Positions 34,420 through 45,221 of a DNA stretch of 64,000 nt are shown here, piece after piece. The notes under the pieces were generated by a model. The model saw only the letters and a program-made list of their open reading frames with translations. It did not search any database and had not been told where the DNA came from. Origin of the DNA: Notolepis coatsorum. Its lineage: Eukaryota > Chordata > Actinopteri > Aulopiformes > Paralepididae. Where the stretch lies: contig OZ020588.1 in assembly GCA_963971535.1 (NCBI GenBank), positions 124,495,008 through 124,559,007 of the forward strand, given 5' to 3'. The first letter of the stretch is position 1. The number at the start of each line of letters is the position of its first letter. A program made the translations under genes and the position numbers.

Positions 34420-34920
34420 TGTTTAAAACTTCAACAGCAGAAGCTTATATGCTAACCATCAAAACATCAAAGAATATTTGGAGCAATTCCATAAACCTTT
34501 CAATATCATAGCAATATCCAAAACTTGGTTTAGCTCTGAGAAAATAGTTGACATTGAGTTGAATGGATATGAACTCAATTATATTAACAGGATTGGGAAA
34601 AGAGGTGGGGGTGTAGCCCTATATATAAAAAAGAGCCTCAAATATAAGGTTGTAGAATGCATGTCAACTACCATTGACAACTTGATGGATTGTATCTCAG
34701 TAGAGATCTGAGAAACGTGATTGTCAGTTGTGTATACAGAGCTCCAGATTCCAGCATTGAAGCATTCAAAGACTGCATGGAGGTGTTATTTGCCAAGACT
34801 CAGAAGGTTACATTCATCTGCGGGGATAAATCACTGTACATTCTATATTGCTCACTAGTATACCATATCTGAACTACTGTGTGGAGATTTGGGGTAACAC
34901 TTATAAAAGTAAAACCATTT
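34420..34920 (+). pseudogene. LINE endonuclease fragment joined to RT C-terminus
   Basis: Frame 34478-34711 has endonuclease text: FNIIAISKTWFSSEKI, YELNYINRIGKRGGGVALYI. A frameshift near 34705 leads to LRNVIVSCVYRAPDSSIEAF and VTFICGD. Directly after GD the text changes to ILYCSLVY and PYLNYCVEIWGNTYKSKT, the end of RT, so the middle of ORF2 is deleted. It is a CR1/L2/Rex-type remnant. Confidence 0.75.
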
Positions 34921-35810
34921 GCTACACACTAAAAACAGATGGGTCAATTCTATAACCCAATTTCTTGGTTAATCGTGTTGGGTTAAAATTATGGGTTAAT
35001 TCTCTGAGCATAACCATTATTTGGGTTATTGAGATTTAATTTTGACCCAATTTGTGAGTTATAATAATTATGGGTAAATTTTCTGAGACATAACCCATGT
35101 GTTGGGTCAGAGAGCTGGGTGTTTCCGCCGGGATCTGCAAAGCTACACCCCTCCCCCACTGGGAACTATCGTACATGCCTTTTGTTCCAGTCAGTCAGAG
35201 GGTCATGTTCACGTTCACAGTCAACACGGTCCCACGTTCACAGTCAACACGGTCCAACAAACCCTGTGTGTGTGTGTGTGTGTGTGTGAGATATAGAGAG
35301 AGAGAGAGGGGGGTGAGAGAGAAGGGAAGGGGCAAGAGAGAAAGAGAGCTGGGAGAGTGTGTGTGAGAGAGAGAGAGGGGGGGGGGGGTGTGTGCGATTA
35401 CTCAGCCCTTGTGTGGGTGAATGTAACAAGTTCCTAACGTTTTCTTTCCCCTATTATTTCATGTACACTTTATTCATTGTTTTAATGAATTTTCTTTCTT
35501 TTAAGTTATTTTGTGCATCACTCTGTTTTGAATTTGATGCAAATTTGCAATGCATGAGGGTCATCCTTTTGTGTTAAATGACTGCATAACGATGGACAAT
35601 CATGCGATTAATCGTGTTAAATATTTTAATCAGTTTGACATGAAAGCACTTTTTGATGTCCACACAAGTGTAATAAATGTTGAAGTTAAATGTATTCTAC
35701 GCCTTGGTCTGTTCTTTTCATTGATTTCAGCACATTTAGACTGTTATACCTTTCAATCAAGCATCTGTGCCAACCTAATGTAGTGTACTAACTATAGCAG
35801 TTGTGTTAAT

Positions 35811-35964
35811 AGGCCCTTTTCACAGCAGCCATCTTGACACAGCAGGGTAAACCTACATCCTGTGAACCAGACTGACACATGTGTAACTAATCATGTTGCT
35901 GTGTCCATCTGTTGGTCAATCGTTGTCAATCTGGCTCACAAGATGGCTGCTGTGAATAGGGTCT
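35811..35964. mobile_element. Short MITE with 26-bp TIRs
   Basis: AGGCCCTTTTCACAGCAGCC on the left matches the reverse complement of the right end (AGACCCTATTCACAGCAGCC), continuing to ATCTTG in both. It is 154 bp long with no coding capacity, nested in the TTGGGTTA repeat. The target duplication is unclear. Confidence 0.8.
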
Positions 35965-35999
35965 ATTTGACCCTTTTGATGTAACCCAAGATTCAGTCA

Positions 36000-36235
36000 A
36001 AGCAACTATTTTGACCCTTAAAATGGGTCGTTTGTATAACCCAATACGGGGTCAAATCAACTAGGATGTTGGGTTATTTTGACCCTTAAAATGGGTCATT
36101 GGTATAACCCAATATGGGGTCAAATCAACTTGGACGTTGGGTTATTTTGACCATTAAAATGGGTTGTTGGTATAACCCAATATGGGGTCAAATCAACTTG
36201 GATGTTGGGTTATTTTGACCCTTAAAATGGGTCGT
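36000..36235 (+). repeat. 68-bp tandem repeat
   Basis: About 3.5 units, with GTTGGGTTATTTTGACC recurring at 36068, 36136 and 36204. Each unit also contains the inverse GGGGTCAAATCAAC. Confidence 0.92.
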
Positions 36236-36284
36236 CGGACGACCGCGAGTCGACACCACTCCAGAAGATCCAAGGCAACCCACC
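36236..36284 (+). pseudogene. BEL/Pao pol stub upstream of the solo LTR
   Basis: These bases read DDRESTPLQKIQGNPPT in the frame that continues across the LTR insertion into GVLHIDQHSG of the BEL/Pao frame at 38237. They are therefore probably the 5' side of the BEL/Pao copy into which the LTR was inserted. Confidence 0.5.
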
Positions 36285-36289
36285 AACAG

Positions 36290-38229
36290 TGTTATGGTTT
36301 GTAACCGACCCCAATCGCACAACACAAGACAGGTATGAGAGTAAGCCAAGAACTGGGCATTTATTGAAACACACAGAAAACGGCACTGTCCCTTTAAGGG
36401 AGAACACAATTACTGGAAAACAAGAAATGGGAAAAAGGCACAGTGCCTTTAAGAGGCGAGCTGGCTAAGGGGAAGGCTAAGGGAAACAGGACAGGGCAAG
36501 GGACAAGGGCAGGAACTGGGAGGACTAGGAGGACTGGACAGGGATGACTAGGATGACTAGGAGGACTGGACAGGGAGGACTAGGAGGACTAGAGAGGGGA
36601 AACAGGGACAGAGGCCCGCGGAGGCGGGCTGGGGACAGGGAGGACTAGGAGGACTAGAAGGACTGGACAGGGAGGACTAGGAGGACTAGAGGACTGGACA
36701 GGGAGGACTAGGAGGACTAGAGAGGGGAAACAGGAACAGAGGCCCGCAGAGGCGGGCTGGGGACAGGGAAGACTAGGAGGACAAGAAGACTGGGATACAA
36801 GCATTAGAAGAATGTTGCTGCTCTGCAGCTTCTCCCGGGAAGGTTCGTCTGAGGAATCTGACAGTGACGTCAGAGCCGCTCTGCAGAATCCTCTCGGCAG
36901 CTCTCCGAGGTGGAAACGGGACAGAGAGGGAGAGAGAGAGCGGGTTAGCTCAGAGTACAGTTGGGAACAGAGCAGGTGACAGGAGAAGTGACTTGTCCCA
37001 AAACAGAGTAATCCAAGTGACTGAATCTTCGGTGTAAATACACACTGCGAGTAATGTCCCAACAACAATCAACGTGATAGAATCTTCGGTGCAAATACAC
37101 ACAGTGAGCGAAGTCCCAATTATAATACAAGTGATAATATCTTCGGTGTGAATACACACAGTAAGCGATGTCCCAATAATAATCCAGGTGAAAATATCCT
37201 CGGTGTGAAATCACACAGTGAGCAAAGTTCAAGCAAATATTATCCCAAATGAACAATCCAAAACGCAGGCACAGGGTGAGTGACAGTCTGAACAAAAGCA
37301 GGATCTCTTCAGTGTTTAACACACACGAAAAATGATTGGGTCAAAAGACAGTCTTGCAAAACTCACCCAGGCGCTGTGCGTGAAGAGAGCAGGATCAAAC
37401 AGGGCGAGCGCGTCGCTACGGGGAACGGGTTGTCCAAGCGGAATACTGAGTGGTGCGCGGCTGTTTGGAGTACGCGCCGGTACGGAGAGCGCGTCTGGCT
37501 CGGAGGTCTGGATGCGCGTCAGGATGCGCGTCTGGAGTGAAGATCGCGTCTGCTGCGCGGAGGTCTGGATGCGCGTCTGGAGTGAAGAGCGCGTCTGCTG
37601 CGCGGAGGTCTGGATGCGCGTCTGGATGCGCGTCTGGAGTGAAGAGCGCGTCTGCTGCGCGGAGGTCTGGATGCGCGTCTGGAGTGAAGAGCGCGTCTGC
37701 TGCGCGGAGGTCTGGATGCGCGTCTGGACGTCTGCTGCGCGGAGGTCTGAAGTGGAACACTGGAATACCTCCCGTGGAAGTTTAGAGAGCGCAGTCCAGT
37801 GTCTCCTTCCAGGCAAACGGCGACAGGAGGCGAAGGCTTGAGCGCAACTCACGCCGGAGATGAAAACAGCATAACAGACAGAAACCGAAACTCCCGTAGG
37901 AGCCCTTAGACAGAGAACCTCCCGAAGGAGTCTTGGTGATAGAGATATGATACGGAACGACCCGACAAGGCCAGAGGGGAAGAGCGAGGTACTTAAAGCC
38001 CAAAGGGGAACTAATTCGAATACACGTCAGGTGCGTGAAGGTAATTGATACTTGAAACTAGAAGTGTGTGTTCGGCACCAGACCAATCAAACACATAATG
38101 ACAGGTAGTCCAAGGGTGTGGCTGCTGAAGAGCAAACGAACGCGAGGGTGGGGGCTAGTGAAGTGAGGAGACAGGGAATTAAAGTACAGGGAACAGGAAT
38201 TAAAGGTCCAGGGAGAGGAGAACCTCACA
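36290..38229 (-). mobile_element. Solo LTR, family S, expanded copy, with 5-bp TSD AACAG
   Basis: On the minus strand the LTR begins TGTGAGG and ends ACCATAACA. The direct repeat AACAG flanks it (36285-36289 and 38230-38234), with no internal retroviral region between, so it is a solo LTR. It is 1,940 bp, against 864 bp for its relative at 42867-43730. The excess lies largely in minisatellites: GGACTAGGAGGACT units (36500-36790), about four 57-bp units (37020-37220), and 45-bp units (37530-37745). Because 45 is a multiple of three, frames of 111-178 residues stay open there on both strands; these are not genes. The superfamily cannot be told from an LTR alone. Confidence 0.88.
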
Positions 38230-38236
38230 AACAGGA

Positions 38237-39376
38237 GTGCTCCATATAGACCAGCATAGCGGGACCCCCCGAGTGCTCATCAAAGTGGTCAGAGTGCTCC
38301 TGAGCTACGAGGACAAGGTCCTGGACACTTACGCCGTCCTAGACGATGGGTCTGAAAAGACTCTCCTCCTCGCTTCCGCCGCAGCCCAGCTGGGTCTGCG
38401 GGGTGCCAAAGGAACAATGACAATACGTACCATTAGAAGAGACCAGAAGACCATAAAGGGTGAAAATGTCTCTTTCAAGATAGCAGCGGTGGACCAGCCC
38501 GAGAAGCAGTATAGCATCACCAACGTCTTCACCAGCCACGACATAGGCCTGTCACAGTACACCTACCCCATCCCACAACTGATGGCGAAGTACGAGCACC
38601 TACGCAGACTACCTATACCGCTCATCGACGGCGCCACACCGACCCTGCTCATAGGCTCCGACCACGCGGACCTCATTCTCCCAATTGAGGCGGCCCACAT
38701 CGGACCCAAAGGATGCCCAGTCGCGGTTCAGACCCGACTGGGGTGGACGCTCCAGGGCCCCCTCTACGGACTTGACAGTAAACCCACGTCTACACGCTGC
38801 CTACACACAAAGGTGAGCGACACCGGCCACTCTCCCGTACAGCCCGTTGAGAGGCTATTGACATTAGGCGAGAGGCCTGTGAGAGAACCGTGGGCACAAG
38901 AGGGAGTTCCGAACTCCACCCCCCTCAGCTGCGCTCCAGACGTAGCTGACCTCGAACCCAGCAACCCAAGCGACTCCTTGATGGTGCGGCCGGAACCGGC
39001 CCCTCCTCAGACGGGGTACAGACCAAACAAGAGGAACAGACGGAGGATGTGGAGGCACAGCCAAGCACAGATCAACCAGTCTCAGGCCCGCTTCCTCCTA
39101 AGCCCCCCTCCATCCCGTCCAGCCCGTCAGAAGCGGGTCAAGGACAGGGACAACTTAAAAGTGGACACAATCGTCATGATCATAGACCAGTCACTACCCC
39201 GAGCTGCGTGGCCGGCCGGCCGCGTAAGCAAAGTGATCACTGGTGCCGACGGAAAGGTCAGAGCGGCAGAAGTTATTGTCCAGGGACGGACATACACCCG
39301 ACCCGTGACGAGGCTGATAGAGTTGCCAAGGCTACCTGACTCCCTTGATGACGACCATGACCCACTGACTTTGTGA
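38237..39376 (+). pseudogene. BEL/Pao pol, protease fused in frame to integrase C-terminus
   Basis: A 379-codon frame. Its first two-thirds are BEL/Pao protease (VLDDGSEKTLLLASAAAQLG, GATPTLLIGSDHADLI, TRLGWTLQGPLYG), close to the copy on the minus strand at 47400-47950. After ERLLTLGERP the text passes into the end of integrase: DSLMVRPEPAPP, RRRMWRHSQAQINQ, RDNLKVDTIVMIIDQSLPRA, VTRLIELP. RT, RNase H and the integrase core are deleted. The start chosen by frame is inside the protein; the true upstream part is cut off by the solo LTR. It stops 96 bases before the 3' LTR. Confidence 0.85.
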
Positions 39377-39471
39377 ATTGTCCTACTCCTCACAACGGAC
39401 ATTGAGTAGTGGACAAAACGGTTAATCTGTCTCTGCTTATCTAATTAGGTGCGGACTAATTAGGAGGCGGC

Positions 39472-40683
39472 TGTTACAAAGGGTCAGATTAAACCAAATA
39501 TATATATTTATTGCTTGATATCCCTTGTATAATATTTGTATATCGTTTGATATCCCTTGTATATTCTTTGTATATATACACGGAATACCCCTTTACCTAG
39601 GTATAAGCCAGACCATAATATTCGCTCTCCTATTGGACAGCGACCCCTAGGCGCCAGCGACCATACCCCCAATGGCGAGTTCAAAGCCACCGCCAAGACA
39701 TGTCTCAACATGTCCAGGTTTGCGCAGTAATACGAGACAGAACTGAGGTTGGCACTAGATAATCCACCTTACGTATAAATACGGCGCAGGTGAATACAGC
39801 AGCACTTAGTTCATTCAGTTCATCATTCGTTCAAAGTATCGTTCGTTCATTACTAGTAAAGCCTTCACCACGAGTCAACGACCAAGTGAAGTGAGCAACC
39901 TTGCGTCTAAATAGAGCACTTAGAACCGCGTGCGAATAGGATAGTAAAAGTGTCAGAGCTTAGTGAAATAACGTCAAGTTCGACCTAGTTAAATGTGAAG
40001 TACCGTGCACAGGAGAATCTACACCGGCGAATGCAGAGCCTTTTCCGGCTGGATTATATTGCTTTTGGTACTGTGGCTGCTGGAGCAGAGAACCGTCTAC
40101 CCCACTGCTGTGTGGGATCTACCCGTGAGGAGCATCACTCGAGCCCGTCTCTAGGAAGAGGCTGGCTGGCTTTCATCCATGCTGTCGCGCATACTGGATT
40201 ATAGCTGCTGCTTTTGTCTGCTGATCGAGGGGAGTATATGTACCGCCTCCCGTAGCTGGAGCTTATTTATTCCTCGTTGATCCAGACTTTGCATTCGAAC
40301 ATTCCTCTCCCCTGCTGGCTTACAACCGGAGGGAACACCCTTAGTATCTCCAGCTGACTACGAGTGTGCCTTATGTAATTATTATGCTACAGGTGGTGTC
40401 AATTATACCCATCTTAATATGCTCATGGATTTACGCTCTTGACCTACTTAAGTGTTCTTCGCCATATAAGCGCAATTCATAATTCTCAATATTGTAACCT
40501 ATTGGTGCTGCTCTGATAATAAATACTTCTAAATATAACTTTCTTTGTTAAGCCGTATTCTTGTGTGGGTGTTCACCATATATACCGTGTACTGTATGGC
40601 CAGTAATTAAAGTACATAACTAAGTAGTGGTTTAATAATACCATACTCTCAATACAGTCAGGGAATTGTACCCCTCAGTTACA
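39472..40683 (+). mobile_element. BEL/Pao 3' LTR
   Basis: It begins TGTTACAAAGGGTCAGATTA and ends GTACCCCTCAGTTACA. It matches, in direct sense, the minus-strand LTR at 50207-51606, including paired TTGATATCCCTTGTATA units and the Pro-tRNA-free end. A purine-rich GGAGGCGG precedes it as the likely polypurine tract. Length is 1,212 bp. The small frames inside are not genes. Confidence 0.85.
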
Positions 40684-41988
40684 CTGAGGAATAGCCTTAT
40701 GCGTGTATTATACTATAACCGTTGCCATTTCTTGCCTGGACCCGCTATTATTCTCAACTCAAATCTATATTATAGGTATTATGTTTCATCATTCATCATC
40801 ATCGTTTTTTTAAGTGCTTTGATCGTCACCAACGGCATACGTTGTGGACTAACGTTACACACACACACGTTTGGATCCAGGTGAAGACATGCTTGGATCA
40901 ACGCAAGATTGATATCATAAGCCCTTACCTTGACTAGGATGTACCCCAAAAAGAATATTCCAATTATCTGATCGCGATTCCATGTATTGATGTCCATCGT
41001 GTCGCCAACATAATCCACCACACATCATGCATCAGGAGCATTTGATTCTTCTCAATCTGACGGTTATAACCGCTCCCCTTGCCCGGAAAAAAAATAATGA
41101 CTATCCAGATACAGATGAATTAGCATCTTAGAATAACAAATAACACGTAAAAGACAAACAACATCCAATTTGGCTTTTCTCGAGCGCGACCAGCACATAT
41201 TTTGTTGGATTGGCATGTCTAATAATGCTGTTATTAGAAAATGTGCGTGCATGGGTACAACAGATCAGTCAACAATATCTAGCTAAAAGTGAAGAAGCTT
41301 CAATATATTTTCCGTGGTTTGATGCAGTGGACAGCATAATCGGCCAAAATCAACCAGTGATCCCTCCGTTGTTTAATCACTACCCCCAGTAATGTGGCCG
41401 GTTAGCCCATCCAAAGCAAGGGAGCCCGACGTGTTTGTTCAATCACAACCCATCGCACTATTACTACTTACGCAGCCTGACGTTAGTCCATCAACTAGCC
41501 TGCCAATTGGTAAGTAAAGTTTTAGCATCCATATTCTCATGACTTTTCAGTGTCTGATCCGTCTGCGATCCATTGTGTTTTTAACGTGCAGCGTAAGTGA
41601 CCAAAACCGCGCGGCTTATCAATGTGACTAGTTGTGTTCAGCAGGACTATAGTGATCAAGTATATATGCATATTATCTTTTACATTGTTCGATATATGTT
41701 TTGTCTGATCTGTCTGTAATCTATGTGGTTAGCGCGTGGCATGGCCATAATGTTTTTAGTGTAGGAAAAGTATCCAAAATCCCGCCTGTATCTAACCCAT
41801 CGTGTAGGTTTAGCTGGTACATTACTTCCCGAGGTACAGCGAAAATGTCCTGTGTAACTGTTTTGGTTCATTCAGAAATATATAGACTATAGAGAGTTGC
41901 TCTCCTCAATTGTGCTTGAGAATGAAACACGAGACTGAAGTGTGTATGCAAACCAGAGGGGGGAGAGGGAGGGGGGGAGTTGGTCTTA
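40684..41988. other. Anonymous interval with two divergent exon-like frames
   Basis: No known repeat is obvious. On the minus strand 41021-40929 is a 31-codon frame beginning MVDYVGDTMDINTWNRDQII and ending exactly at a GTAAGG donor. On the plus strand 41392-41509 begins MWPVSPSKAREPDVF and ends at a GTAAGT donor. About 370 bases separate the two starts. They may be first exons of a shared-promoter locus or of a transposon; no downstream exon is recognised. Confidence 0.3.
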
Positions 41989-42429
41989 GGCCTTGTCCAG
42001 ACTAAAACTATTTTGATCTGTTTAGTTTTCATTTCGTTTTAAGGTTTCCGTAAAAACGAAAACGTCTCAAGATAATAAGTGCATGCCACAAATTTACTAA
42101 ATAAATGTCTTTCCTGTTTCTTTTATTTTGAAAACCCCTGACCGGAAGTGTTATAGTGTCTGTTGCTAGCAGCTTAACTTGTGTCGGCCGGTTCTGTGCT
42201 TTTCGAGCTAACGTAACGTCATTAGTTTCCAAAAAAGAGGAGAGAAAGACCGCGGCTCACATGCAGCTCAAACTACCTGTTGGAATACATTTATTGATTG
42301 ATGTTTAACTTGTCCCTGTGTGTGTTGAGTCATTTCGACTAGCAAACGTTGTATTTAATGTTACCTCAGGATACCACTGTCTATTGTATTTAGTTGGTTA
42401 GCTATTTAGCTAATGTGGATAGCATTTTG

Positions 42430-42760
42430 AATAGCATCAATGCTAGCTGGCTGGCTACAGCTTTATTTACAAAATTATGGAGGCTTTTAATCGTCAAGGT
42501 AAGAGATGATTTGTCATGATCAACTGAGGGCGTATGCTATGGAACAATATGTGCTTGGGTTTTCAGAAAAAGGCCAGCTATGTGACGCAAATTATTTAGC
42601 TAATATTGATAGCTTGCTGGCTACAGCTCAACACCATGCCATGGGGATACTATTTACTAAATTATGGAGGCTTTTTAATCGTCAAGGTAAGAGAGGATTT
42701 GTCATGATCAACTGAAGGGGTATGCTATGGAACAGTGTGCTTGGCTACTACTTGGGTTTT
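42430..42760 (+). repeat. Direct duplication with an ATG-to-donor motif
   Basis: Two copies of a ~150-bp block share GGCTGGCTACAGCT, AAATTATGGAGGCTTTT, AATCGTCAAGGTAAGAG and CATGATCAACTGA. The first reads MEAFNRQ up to a GTAAGAG donor; the second has an extra T that makes a stop. Confidence 0.75.
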
Positions 42761-42866
42761 CAGAAAAAGTACATTTAGCTGTAAAAGCCCGATCAAGCTC
42801 TGTAACACTGTTAAGGGAGATGTCAATCTGTTGTCGACGGTGGTTGGTGATGTTTGGCTGAGTTTG

Positions 42867-43730
42867 TGTTATGGTTTGTAACCGACCTCAAACGCAACGG
42901 CACAGACAGGAAGTTCAGAGTTAGCCAAATGCTAGGGCGTATTTATTTACAGAGTCAAAAGAAGGATAAGTACAATAATCAAACAAATAGGGAGACTGCC
43001 TTCGGCAGAGTCATCTGCCGCTCTGCAGAATCCTCCCAGCAGATAGTGGTGGGGAATTGGCATGTGACGTTGTAGCGGCTCTGCAGATACTCCCAGCTTT
43101 CGCTCAAGGTGGAAAACGGAGAGAGAGAGAGAGAGATATCAGAAACAGTCCAACGAAACACAGAGGCAGTGTGGTTCCCTCCTCCCTAGCTGGGTCCAGA
43201 ACCAATTGACAGTGACAGTCTTTAGTGTTCCCCACAACACACAATTTAGAATAATCCAGAACCAATTGATAGTGACAGTCTTCAGTGTTTCTTCAATACA
43301 CACAATCAGAATAATCCAGAACCAAACGATAGTGACAGTCTTCAGTGTTTCTTCAATACACACAATCAGAATAATCCAGAGGGGTTTGGTTCCACTCACC
43401 CAAGTGCAACGCGTAAAGCGGGCAAAACGAGGCGCAGCTCCAAACGGGGAACAAGGTTCTCAACAGCGGTTCTCCACAGAAAGGTCCTGGAGAGAAAGTA
43501 GACCAGGAACAGCAACGGGGAAAAAACAGGCAAATGCAGTTGTATTCCAGAACGACCCGACAACGATAGAAGGAAGGTCCCGGTATATAAAGCCCTCTGG
43601 GGCGCTGATTAGCACACACATCAGGTGCGTGATGGTAATTGATACTTAACCTAGAAGTGTGCGTTAGGCAACGGACCAATCGTCACAGCACCCCAAGAAG
43701 CGTGTGGCAGGGAAAGAACCAATCCTCACA
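42867..43730 (-). mobile_element. Solo LTR, family S, compact copy, with 5-bp TSD GTTTG
   Basis: It begins TGTGAGG and ends ACCATAACA on the minus strand. GTTTG flanks it perfectly (42862-42866 and 43731-43735). A TATA box (TTTATATACC on the minus strand, near 43582-43592) lies downstream of ATTGG sites. Three 60-bp units with CAGTCTTCAGTGTTTC occupy 43200-43380. It shares end segments and the GCCGCTCTGCAGAATCCTC block with 36290-38229. Confidence 0.9.
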
Positions 43731-43968
43731 GTTTGCACATGCGGGTAAGGGAGTGGTCGGCTATGCGCCATCGGTTCAGGAGAAGACGCGTATCGCTTGT
43801 AAAGATGGTGACGCAGTGGGGGGCGTCTTCAGAATTGCGCACTCTCGGAGCTGGTATCAGAAAGTACCATCTTCAGGCTGCCAGAATGCAGTTCTGTGTG
43901 GCAGAACGATGCAAACAATCAAATACTTTGCCTAAAATGACCAAAATCGTTTTAGTCTGGACATGGCC

Positions 43969-44946
43969 TGGTTACACTGGGCAATACAGCAACGTTTTTG
44001 TTGCTGAATGATTACGTTTGCTGTCCAAGTTAAAAAGAAATGCCGTTTTGGCAGGATAACGCGTTGTCCTACTGGCAATGCTGAAAAGGTGTTTCCGTTT
44101 TGGATACTCGCCAAAACTTGCAGACAATGGTGCCATGTAATCTGTGCGAGCCGGATGTTTACAGCAGAGCTGTCCCAGGTAGCTGCGGCTACCATGTGGT
44201 GTCAAGTTATTGTTATAAGGAGCCGAGTCCAAGCTACAACAGTCTGCATTCCCTTAAGAATTGTTTGTATTGAGCCGTATTGTATTGTACCCATTCTGCA
44301 ATCTGTTAAATAAAGTTTACATCCATTCATTCTGCTAGCATTAACGTTACCAAGCTGCTAGCCACAATGCTATACTGTTATAATGGCATATCCCAATCAC
44401 ATTAGTACGTAAGCTAACAAACTTCGCTGCTAGCCACAATGCTTTATTGTTTTACTGGCATATCCCGATCACGTTAGCATGTAAGCTAACAAAATCGGCG
44501 ATGATCTTTTTGTGAGACTAAACTGCTCTTGGTGGTCAATTGTGTTGATGTTAGTTTTGTTTCATCAACAAATGAGAGGCAGAACACACAGTGCATGTAT
44601 TCGTTTTGTTTATTGCACTTTTATTGCACTTTTTTTGCTGAAAAATAAATGCTACGTTGGCTAAATGGCTCACGCGAGGCATTTAAAGATGGTGAATTTT
44701 TGATTTTTAGCAGAAAGTGTATTGGAACATTCAACTTTTCTGATTGTTTTAAAATTGCCTTCATGTTTGAACTACATCGCCACCTACTGCCACCTACTGC
44801 TTTGGCATTGTACTACATGTATATACATCACTGTGCTCAGGAGGCAAAAACAATGTCTAACTTGCCTGCCATTACGTTGCGTTGTGAAAAGCTAAACTGA
44901 CCCTGAAAACGAAACGAAAACTGGCCATTAGTGTAACCGCAGCCTT
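43969..44946. mobile_element. Possible second TIR element adjoining the first
   Basis: GGCCTGGTTACACT at the left and, inverted, GGCTGCGGTTACACT at the right (44932-44946) form weak ends. Inside are a LINE-type tail (44215-44335) and a 75-bp direct duplication with GCTGCTAGCCACAATGCT at 44352 and 44424. No coding frame is seen. Confidence 0.35.
44215..44335 (+). mobile_element. LINE-type retroposon 3' tail
   Basis: TCTGCATTCCCTTAAGAATT, TGTATTGAGCCGTATTGTAT, CCATTCTGCAATCTGTTAAA and TAAAGTTTACATCCATTCAT form a tail of the same family as 27785-27830 and 29219-29268. Confidence 0.6.
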
Positions 44947-45221
44947 AGACTGTGGTTGTAATGGGCAGCTCCCAGGTGTGAATGTAACTGTGTGAACTGT
45001 GGAACAGCATTCGTGCTCAGAGAACCTACCCTCCGCCATCATGTATTCAGTCATAATGGCAAACTTAACATGTTATAGAAAAAATGTATAATAAAGAATG
45101 ATTAACCCCTATTGTACTTGTACTGGTTTATTATTATTCTCCTTGTCCAACGTTTGTTAAATTTACCATAATATGGTAAATCATAGAGATATGAAATTCT
45201 GCACATGATATATGATATGAT

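Larger units (their letters stand above)
34930..36235. mobile_element. TTGGGTTA-type repeat element with internal 68-bp array
   Basis: It opens with inverted-style TGGGTTA / TAACCCA motifs (34930-35110) and ends in the 68-bp array at about 36000-36235. The TTGGGTTATTTTGACCC motif belongs to a repeat type common in fish, class not assigned here. Between them, 35110-35810 is a gene-free stretch with GT and GA microsatellites (35262-35394) and a doubled TTCACAGTCAACACGGTCC at about 35213-35252. Confidence 0.5.
41989..43968. mobile_element. TIR element interrupted by a solo LTR
   Basis: GGCCTTGTCCAGACTAAAAC on the left matches the reverse complement of the right end (GGCCATGTCCAGACTAAAAC), extending through about 30 bp to ATTTTGATC / ATTTTGGTC. 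Without the nested LTR (42867-43730) it is about 1.1 kb. No transposase is recognisable. It holds a direct duplication at 42430-42560 and 42605-42760. Confidence 0.65.

Noticed and set aside
37316..37852. Frames of 111-178 residues with repeated RIQTSAQQTRSS or VRVWSEERVC
   Set aside because: Products of a 45-bp minisatellite inside a solo LTR; both strands and several frames are open because 45 is a multiple of three.
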